A model generated the notes under the pieces. It saw nothing but the letters and a program-made list of their open reading frames with translations. It was not told where the DNA came from and made no database searches. From the NCBI RefSeq assembly GCF_003111645.1, contig NZ_CP022187.1, positions 4,092,001 to 4,156,000 of the forward strand: a stretch of DNA of 64,000 nucleotides, in the 5' to 3' direction. Position numbers and translations under genes: made by a program. Source of the stretch: Parazoarcus communis. GTDB lineage: Bacteria; Pseudomonadota; Gammaproteobacteria; Burkholderiales; Rhodocyclaceae. Of the stretch, positions 56,626 to 64,000 are shown one piece after another; positions within the stretch are counted from its first letter, which is position 1; every line of letters begins with the position of its first letter.

Positions 56626-57063
56626 TCAGCCGGCGTCGGGGCCTGAGAGGTCGACGAAGGCCCAGAAGGCAAGCTGCTCGCCAGCCCAAAGGGCGGCGCT
56701 TTCGCGCAGGATGGCAAGCAGGGTTTCGAAGTCTTCGGTGTGGCGCTCGCGAAAGCTGCCGGCGTGTTCCAGTAACAGGACATGGCCCTTGGCTGGATGC
56801 CAGCCGAGGTCGCCGAGGCAGTCGGCAAGGGCGTCCCAGTTGTGACCGAACCAGCGCGGAAACGCGAGTGCAGTGGCGATGCGGGCCAGCAGTGCGGCCT
56901 TGTCCTCGCAGTCACCCAGGTCGATGCGTGCGCAACTGAAACCGATCTGCGATGCGGCGGCGGCCAGGCGCTCGGCGCTGCCCGGCGGCAGGGGGCGTAC
57001 GCCTGCGCGGGAGAGGTCTGCGAGGAGTGCGGTCAGTGGCCGGGGGGCGGTGGATGTGCTCAT
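56626..57063 (-). CDS. Barstar-family ribonuclease inhibitor
   Basis: 145 residues. The barstar core is seen in residues about 40-105: CARIDLGDCEDKAALLARIA, then LAFPRWFGHNWDALADCLGD, and HVLLLEHAG, matching the barnase-binding helix-strand pattern. It has an N-terminal extension of about 35 residues. It overlaps the ribonuclease gene by 4 bases (ATGA), so inhibitor and enzyme are made together. It should neutralise ribonuclease left in the cytoplasm. Confidence 0.9.
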   Translation of the reverse strand: MSTSTAPRPLTALLADLSRAGVRPLPPGSAERLAAAASQIGFSCARIDLGDCEDKAALLARIATALAFPRWFGHNWDALADCLGDLGWHPAKGHVLLLEHAGSFRERHTEDFETLLAILRESAALWAGEQLAFWAFVDLSGPDAG

Positions 57064-57434
57064 GGGCGGGGCTCGATGCGGCGGAAGCTGCGGTAATGGT
57101 CTGCAGTGTAGTAGAACACTTCGGGGGGCTTGCCGCCGGTCACAATGCGTCTGGCGCCCCGGTCTCGCGCGCCTGGAGTGGGGACGGTGTACTCACGATA
57201 GTAGCCGCGCGGGCGATCGGGCAGCAGGCGTTCGCGGTTCTGGAAGACCGTGCCGTCCTTGCGATAGGGGAAGGGGCCGCCATTCTGGATGAGACTCAGG
57301 GTGTCGATGGCTTCGGGCGGGAGCCCCGACGCGTCGGTGTTCGACCCGGCTGGTGTGCAGGCTGCGAGCAGGAACAGCAGCGGCAGGATGCGCGCGGCAC
57401 GCTGCAGTGTGCTCAGGAATGGGGTAAGCGTCAT
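57060..57434 (-). CDS. Barnase/RNase-Sa-like guanyl-specific ribonuclease with lipoprotein signal
   Basis: 124 residues. N-terminal signal ends LLFLLAACTP, a lipobox with Cys near 26, suggesting a lipidated exported enzyme. The mature part has the microbial ribonuclease core: FQNRERLLPDRPRGYYREYT (catalytic Glu in YREYT), RGARRIVTGG (Arg) and YYTADHYRSFRRI (His). Overlaps the TPR-receiver gene upstream (4 bases) and the barstar gene downstream (4 bases). Confidence 0.9.
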   Translation of the reverse strand: MTLTPFLSTLQRAARILPLLFLLAACTPAGSNTDASGLPPEAIDTLSLIQNGGPFPYRKDGTVFQNRERLLPDRPRGYYREYTVPTPGARDRGARRIVTGGKPPEVFYYTADHYRSFRRIEPRP

Positions 57435-59107
57435 TTGCGGGCGTTGGCTCTGCGGAAAAGGGCCGCCTTGTCGGCGCTGTCCATGACCCGTTCCGGCCGG
57501 ATGCCATAGCGCTTGATCAGTCCGTGCATGAACTCGGTGATCGCAGACAGGCGGTTGCTGGTGGGCGCGAGCTTGCGTGCGCGCTCGATCAGTGCCCGCG
57601 CCTGCCTGGCGAAGGCCTCGTTCCAGCCCCGGTGCTCGATGTGACGCAACAGGGCGAGCGCTGCGTTGAACAGCACATGCGGGTTGCCGGGCATCTTGCG
57701 TGCCGCGTTCATCATCTCTGCCACAGCACCGTCGAAGTCACCGGCGTGGGCCTTCTCTGCTCCGACCGAAATCAACTCCTTCACTTCGGTCTGAATGCGT
57801 TGCTCGATTTCCTTCGACAGCTTCTCAAGCCCTCGGGATTTCATCAGCGTGCGGGTGGTTTCCACCGTGCGCTCGTCGGCCGAGGTGCGCAGGATATTCA
57901 TCACCATCTCGCCGCCGGCATCGCCGAGCTGATGATCGAAGCAGGCCTTGATGAGCTCCTGCTTCAGGCCGACCGACATGTTTGCCGCGCCCGGGGCAGC
58001 CTTGGCCGCGCCGAGCAGAGCTTCACGGGCGCGTGCAGCCTCGCCGGTGTGGCTGTGCAGCATGGCGGTCGACAATGCCTTGCACAGATCCGCCTTGGGC
58101 TGCCCGCCCATGCTGCGGTCAAGGTCGGTGATGGTCGCGCTGGCAGCGTCCACACGGTTCAGCGCAAGCTGCGCCTGCACCAACCGGACGTGATCTTCCG
58201 GATCGCGAAAGTCCGAGTACTTGCCCTTGCGCACGACTTCCGCCAGGGCTTCTTCGGCTACCCCCGGGTCGTTTACCGCCAGGGCCAGCGCTCCCACGTG
58301 GCGCAGGCGGGTTACCCGATAGGGCGAGCGTTCGCTTGCGGTGCGCAGGACGTCGAGCGCGGCTTCGGGGCGGCCGGTGTCTTCGCGCACCCGGGCCAGC
58401 AGGTCATAAGCGGCAATGAAGCGATCATTCTCGGCGATCAGTTCGCTCAGGATGCGGTCGGCTTCATCGTACTGCTTGCTCAGGAACAGCGTGCGGGCCA
58501 GGCCGAGGCGCGCCCAGGGAATGTACTTTCCACTGAGAACCTCACGGTAGACCGCCTCGGCTTCGGCCATCTGGCCCGCGGATACGTGCAGCTCAGCCTG
58601 CAGGCGCATGAAGTCGACAATGTGCTGCGGATAGCTGTCGACAGCCTCCTTGCAATAGGCGATTGCTTCCGGTGTGTCGCCGATGGCCATCAGGTGCCAC
58701 GCAGGAAGGAAGGCGTCGCGTTTGTCGAGCGCACGCATCAGTCGTGCGCGCAAGGCTTCGGCTGCAAGTGGCTTGAGAATGTAGTCGTTGGGCGACAGCT
58801 CGGCGGTGCTCACCACCCGCTCGTAGTTGCGTTCGCCCGTGATCATGACGAACAGCGTGTCGAGCGGAATGATCTCGTGGGTACGCAGGTCTTCCAGCAG
58901 GTGTTGCCCGTCCTGGCCGTCCCCCAGGTTGTATTCGCACAGGATCAGGTCGTAGCGACGCTCACGCAGGCGCCGCACCGCCATGCCCGCAGAAACCGCG
59001 AACTGCACCTCGGCAAGGCCGATCGAGGACAGCATGGTCCTGAGCTGCGCACGCATGGTGGGCTGGCTTTCGATGACGAGTACGCTGAGCTGATCCAGTG
59101 AGGCCAT
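57431..59107 (-). CDS. Response-regulator-like protein with TPR repeats
   Basis: 558 residues. Residues 1-125 form a receiver-like domain, but the acidic pair is Glu-Ser (VIESQ), the phosphoacceptor position is Glu58 (LILCEYNLG) instead of Asp; Thr90 and Lys112 are kept. The rest is a TPR-type superhelix (AEAVYREVLSGKYIPWARLG; AYDLLARVREDTGRPEAALD; NPHVLFNAALALLRHIEHRG). No DNA-binding or output enzyme domain. Likely an adaptor whose receiver is fixed or phospho-independent. First gene of a three-gene overlapping unit with the ribonuclease and barstar. Confidence 0.85.
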   Translation of the reverse strand: MASLDQLSVLVIESQPTMRAQLRTMLSSIGLAEVQFAVSAGMAVRRLRERRYDLILCEYNLGDGQDGQHLLEDLRTHEIIPLDTLFVMITGERNYERVVSTAELSPNDYILKPLAAEALRARLMRALDKRDAFLPAWHLMAIGDTPEAIAYCKEAVDSYPQHIVDFMRLQAELHVSAGQMAEAEAVYREVLSGKYIPWARLGLARTLFLSKQYDEADRILSELIAENDRFIAAYDLLARVREDTGRPEAALDVLRTASERSPYRVTRLRHVGALALAVNDPGVAEEALAEVVRKGKYSDFRDPEDHVRLVQAQLALNRVDAASATITDLDRSMGGQPKADLCKALSTAMLHSHTGEAARAREALLGAAKAAPGAANMSVGLKQELIKACFDHQLGDAGGEMVMNILRTSADERTVETTRTLMKSRGLEKLSKEIEQRIQTEVKELISVGAEKAHAGDFDGAVAEMMNAARKMPGNPHVLFNAALALLRHIEHRGWNEAFARQARALIERARKLAPTSNRLSAITEFMHGLIKRYGIRPERVMDSADKAALFRRANARK

Positions 59108-59262
59108 GAATGGCGGGGCGTGATGCGCCCCGGGTCCGTTGATATGCGCTTGGAAATGTTACGGCATTCCGGCGCAAAAGCTTGAGCGAATTGCGACGGA
59201 ACTGACCTTGATCGGACCGTAGCGCCCGTCCCGACGGTGGCGACGATGCGCGTCGTGCGTCT

Positions 59263-61083
<1,821 letters not shown>

Positions 61084-61152
61084 CGGGGGGCATTCTAGCT
61101 GCAAGGTGGGCGAGGTGCTGCGTCTGTTTGGCGCCTGCAGCGTGCATCCGGC

Positions 61153-61644
61153 TCACCCGCCGTCGCGGATGCGACCGATCAGCGCCGTCGTGGAGCGATC
61201 AACCTCGAATGGAATCGAATGCACCGTGCCGCCCCAGGCAAGCACCTCGGGGGCGCCGACGATGGCTTCGGGCGCCCAGTCGCCGCCCTTCACCAGAATG
61301 GCGGGGTGCGCCGCGAGGATGCGCTCGATCGGCGTGTCTTCGTCGAACCAGGTGACAAGATCGACGCTCTCAAGTGCGGCCATGACGGCCATCCTGTCTT
61401 CCAGCGGGTTGAGCGGACGGTCATCGCCCTTGCCCAGGCGCTTGACTGACGCGTCGGTGTTGAGCGCCACCACCATCGCCGCACCCAGTGCGCGTGCCTG
61501 CGCAAGATAGGTCACGTGGCCGCGGTGCAGGATGTCGAAGCAGCCGTTGGTAAAGACCAGTGGTTGCGGCAACTGCGCGCAGCGCGATGCCAGTGCGTCG
61601 GGCGGGCACAGTTTGGATTCGAAAGCGGGGCGGCTGTAGCTCAT
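61153..61644 (-). CDS. rfaE2: D-glycero-beta-D-manno-heptose 1-phosphate adenylyltransferase
   Basis: 163-residue nucleotidyltransferase making ADP-heptose for LPS core. Motifs FTNGCFDILHRGHVTYLAQA (HxGH-type), NTDASVKRLGKG, and LVKGGDW. It is the stand-alone form (separate from the kinase domain), the usual split in betaproteobacteria. 69 bases downstream of the recQ start on the same strand. Diverges from ampD. Confidence 0.95.
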   Translation of the reverse strand: MSYSRPAFESKLCPPDALASRCAQLPQPLVFTNGCFDILHRGHVTYLAQARALGAAMVVALNTDASVKRLGKGDDRPLNPLEDRMAVMAALESVDLVTWFDEDTPIERILAAHPAILVKGGDWAPEAIVGAPEVLAWGGTVHSIPFEVDRSTTALIGRIRDGG

Positions 61645-61826
61645 GGGTGTCTGGCGTGGGAAAGCAGGGTGTCGATTGTAAGCGATTGGCGCTATGCGGA
61701 CGGGCCCGGGTGACCAGGGCCGGTGGATGAGGGGCCGCCCGACGTGCGCCGATCGACTAGAATCCTGTGCCCGGGATCGCGGCCTGCGGTCCTGCCACGG
61801 TGTTTGCGGACGAGGGAGTGAGCAGA

Positions 61827-62390
61827 GTGAAAGGCTGGATGCGCGGAGTGAGACGGATCGTGTCCCCGAATTTCGACGCCCGCCCGGCGGGCGAGCGTAT
61901 TTCGCTGGTCGTCATCCACGCCATCAGCCTGCCGCCCGAGCGTTTCGGCGGGCCCGGCGTGATTCAACTGTTTACCAATTCACTGGATCCGCACGAAGAC
62001 CCGTATTACGCAACCATCAGTCACTTGCGGGTGTCGGCGCATTTTTTCATCCGCCGTGACGGCGAGCTGATCCAGTTCGTTCCCACCGAGGCCAGGGCCT
62101 GGCACGCGGGGGTGTCCACCTGGCGCGGACGAGAACGCTGCAACGATTTTTCGATCGGAATCGAGCTTGAGGGCTGCGACAATCAGGCGTTTGAAAGTGT
62201 GCAATACGATGTGCTTGCTGCGCTCCTGAAGCGCCTGCGACGGCGTTATCCCGGGGTCGAAATCGCCGGCCATTCGGACATCGCGCCCGGGCGCAAGACC
62301 GACCCGGGGCCTTGCTTTGACTGGGTTCGGGCCGGTGCTGTGGCGCCACTGCAACAGGTCGGTTTTGACAAAAGTCAATCAGATCAATAG
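61827..62390 (+). CDS. ampD: 1,6-anhydro-N-acetylmuramyl-L-alanine amidase AmpD
   Basis: Cytoplasmic zinc amidase of peptidoglycan recycling, 187 residues from GTG 61827 (KGWMRGVRRIVSPNFDARP aligns with the known AmpD N-terminus). Zinc ligands in VVIHAISLPP (His), IAGHSDIAPG (His) and KTDPGPCFDW (Asp); core RAWHAGVSTWRGRERCNDFS is strongly typical. GGGAG lies upstream; an ATG at 61839 is possible. Works logically with the lytic transglycosylase encoded next, whose products it recycles. Confidence 0.95.
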   Translation: MKGWMRGVRRIVSPNFDARPAGERISLVVIHAISLPPERFGGPGVIQLFTNSLDPHEDPYYATISHLRVSAHFFIRRDGELIQFVPTEARAWHAGVSTWRGRERCNDFSIGIELEGCDNQAFESVQYDVLAALLKRLRRRYPGVEIAGHSDIAPGRKTDPGPCFDWVRAGAVAPLQQVGFDKSQSDQ

Positions 62391-62675
62391 ACTCCGCGCA
62401 CATTGCATTGCAGCATTGTTTTAAACCAATCAATTTTCGGTGCGTTGCCGGGGCTCGCTAAAGCGACACGGCACTTCAGTCATGGACGTGCGCACCGCGG
62501 GACCGGAGTCTGGTTGCGGCTCCTGTCTTACACCTACTGGCGACCGAACATCTCGCACGGCTTCCTGGCTTACCGGCCATCAAGCCGCCCCCACACCGGG
62601 TGACCTTCCCGGTTCCGTCATGGCTCCTACCTGAGTCTGGCAGCGATGTGTTCCGGCCACAGCACGGAGGACACC
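62391..62675 (+). other. Long leader of the lytic transglycosylase gene, possibly structured
   Basis: 285 bases without a gene. It contains a 6-bp hairpin (ACCGGG 62595-62600 / CCCGGT 62608-62613) and other short G+C stems, such as GGAG/CTCC arms around 62503-62524. No known riboswitch class is recognised. Ends in a normal Shine-Dalgarno (GGAGGA). Confidence 0.4.
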
Positions 62676-63389
62676 ATGAATCACGCAACGTCTTTTGAAC
62701 GCGTCTGGCGCTCAGCCAGTTCCGGTCTGTTTCGAATGGCGCACGGCAGTTTGCTGGCGCTTGGTCTGGTAGCAGTCGTATTCATCGGCTCCGGCCGTCT
62801 CGACGGCGAACAGGCCACTTCCTTCAACGCATTGGTTTCCGAAGCCAATGCAGCAGAAACCCCCGTTGTAGCCGCAGCGCCTGCCGCCAAAAAGGTCAGC
62901 GCCAAGGTTGTCGAAGAAGATGTCACGCTGTCGCGCGAAATGGCCCGCGTACGTGACTGGGTTTCGAGGCGCTACAAAGTGTCGACCGTCGCCCTCGAGC
63001 CCGTGCTGCTGGCGGCAGAGGAGTCGGGGCGGCATGTCGGCATCGATCCGCTGCTGATCGTGGCGGTCATGGCGATCGAGTCAAGCTTCAACCCCTTTGC
63101 CGAGAGCTCCATGGGCGCGCAGGGCCTGATGCAGGTCATCCCGCGCTTCCACATGGACAAGATCGGTGACGAGCGGGGCGAGGATGCGCTGTTCGATCCC
63201 GAACTGAACGTGCGTGTCGGCACCCTGGTGCTGCAGGAAGGCCTGCGCCGCTATGGCAGCATGAAGTCCGCGCTGCAGTACTACGGTGGCGCCCTGAGTG
63301 ATCCCGCTGCTGCCTATGCCCGCAAGGTCATGGCCATGCAGCAGCGTCTGACCACTGCCGCTGGCCGCAAGTCCGACGGCGCTGCCTGA
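62676..63389 (+). CDS. Lytic transglycosylase, SLT domain
   Basis: 237 residues. A signal or anchor helix (LLALGLVAVVFIGSGRL) near 26-42, a short alanine-rich linker, then an SLT/lysozyme-like domain with catalytic Glu in VMAIESSFNPFAESSMG, AQGLMQVIPRFH, and the late ALQYYGGALSDP block. Cleaves peptidoglycan glycan strands in the periplasm. GGAGGA precedes the ATG. Confidence 0.93.
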   Translation: MNHATSFERVWRSASSGLFRMAHGSLLALGLVAVVFIGSGRLDGEQATSFNALVSEANAAETPVVAAAPAAKKVSAKVVEEDVTLSREMARVRDWVSRRYKVSTVALEPVLLAAEESGRHVGIDPLLIVAVMAIESSFNPFAESSMGAQGLMQVIPRFHMDKIGDERGEDALFDPELNVRVGTLVLQEGLRRYGSMKSALQYYGGALSDPAAAYARKVMAMQQRLTTAAGRKSDGAA

Positions 63390-63434
63390 GTCTGCAGGCG
63401 GGTTCGCCCCGTCTGAGGCTGCGGTCTTGGCCGC

Positions 63435-64000
63435 TTAAAGAACCGTACGCATGCGAGCGACTGCTTCAAGCAGTCGCTCGCTTCGCGTTGTATAGGCGAT
63501 GCGCAGGTGCTGGCGCGGGCGGTGATGGCCGAAGTCCAGTCCCGGCGTCGCGGCCACGCCTGCCTCTTCAATCAGGCGGCGCGCCAGTTGCTCGCTGTCC
63601 GAGGTCAGCGCGGATACGTCCGCATAAATGTAGAACGCCCCCTGAGGCTCGGTGGCGATATTGAAGCCGAGTTCCCGCAAAGCCGGCACCAGGGCGTCGC
63701 GACGACGTCCGAATTCAAGCCGGCGCGCCTCCAGAATTTCCAGTGTCGCGGGTTCGAATGCCGCCAGTGCAGCGTGCTGTGCCGGGGTCGAGGCCGAGAT
63801 GAAGAAATGCTGCGCGAGCTTCTCGATCTCCCGCACATAGGCCTGCGGTGCCACCATCCAGCCCAGACGCCAGCCCGTCATCCCGAAATACTTCGAAAAG
63901 CTGTTCACCACGAACACGTTGTTCGCCTCGGCCAGTTCCGCCTGTGCCAGCGCGGTTGAACTGTCGACGCCGTAGGTCAGCCCCTGATAGATCTCGTCGA
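63435..64000 (-). CDS. Class I/II aminotransferase, C-terminal part (gene runs past the window)
   Basis: The frame is open to base 64000, so the N-terminus lies outside. Read from the edge: DEIYQGLTYGVDSS (tyrosine of the cofactor site), then SFSKYFGMTGWRLGW with the PLP-binding lysine, and the C-terminal domain TEPQGAFYIYADVS and LRIAYTTRSERLLEA (Arg of substrate binding). Fold-type I aspartate/alanine aminotransferase group; exact substrate unknown. Its last codons contain a 29-base palindrome. Confidence 0.92.
   Translation of the reverse strand, partial: DEIYQGLTYGVDSSTALAQAELAEANNVFVVNSFSKYFGMTGWRLGWMVAPQAYVREIEKLAQHFFISASTPAQHAALAAFEPATLEILEARRLEFGRRRDALVPALRELGFNIATEPQGAFYIYADVSALTSDSEQLARRLIEEAGVAATPGLDFGHHRPRQHLRIAYTTRSERLLEAVARMRTVL
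63453..63481. repeat. 29-base palindrome at the end of the aminotransferase gene
   Basis: Perfect 14-bp arms GCGAGCGACTGCTT / AAGCAGTCGCTCGC around a single base, inside the coding sequence some 16 bases before the stop codon. Long enough to make a strong RNA hairpin or act as a DNA site. Confidence 0.75.

Overview
The window looks like a chromosomal segment of a high-GC betaproteobacterium of the Rhodocyclales/Zoogloeaceae type (Azoarcus, Aromatoleum or Thauera-like). This is inferred from gene content and from the gene order of an exosortase A (XrtA/PEP-CTERM) exopolysaccharide locus; no search was run. Most of the DNA is about two-thirds G+C. I saw no rRNA, tRNA, CRISPR array, insertion sequence or phage gene.

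Left flank (1-8.2 kb): the 3' part of an AcoR-like sigma-54 activator; a thiamine operon on the minus strand (promoter, TPP riboswitch, thiD, thiC, terminator); and a small envelope set made of a Tat-exported LolA-like protein, a LolD/MacB-type ATPase and an outer-membrane beta-barrel, with no permease beside them.

Core (8.2-37.6 kb): a FeeM-type N-acyl amino acid synthase on the minus strand diverges from a run of tightly packed plus-strand genes. These cover polysaccharide export (lipoprotein, chain-length protein, tyrosine kinase, outer-membrane protein, ATPase), UDP-GlcNAc epimerase, deacetylase, FemAB-like protein, exosortase A fused to EpsI, four glycosyltransferases, two asparagine-synthetase-like amidotransferases, a GDP-mannose-dehydrogenase-like enzyme, a transglutaminase-like membrane protein, a CapK/PaaK-like ligase, a Wzy/O-ligase-like polymerase, a second deacetylase, a PL14-like lyase and a Kelch protein. 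Many neighbours overlap by 4-11 bases, so this is probably one or two long transcripts making and exporting a uronate- and amino-sugar-containing polymer.

Right accessory part (37.6-55 kb): a minus-strand, visibly A+T-richer island (APH-fold kinase, pyruvyl transferase, two glycosyltransferases, Wzx flippase) is followed by a GNAT, a frameshifted glycosyltransferase, and the second half of the XrtA set: acyl carrier protein, hydrolases 2 and 1, a TPR protein, PLP decarboxylase, a third asparagine-synthetase-like protein without the usual N-terminal cysteine, a frameshifted acyl-CoA ligase and a secreted beta-helix protein. With the FeeM-like enzyme, the carrier protein, ligase and decarboxylase suggest an acyl/amino-acid branch attached to the exosortase system. 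No PEP-CTERM substrate, initiating sugar transferase or PrsK/PrsR regulator lies in the window.

Right flank (55-64 kb): argB, an hsp20 gene with a sigma-32-like promoter, a barnase-like ribonuclease and barstar overlapping a degenerate-receiver TPR protein, recQ, rfaE2, ampD, a lytic transglycosylase and the C-terminal part of an aminotransferase cut by the window edge.
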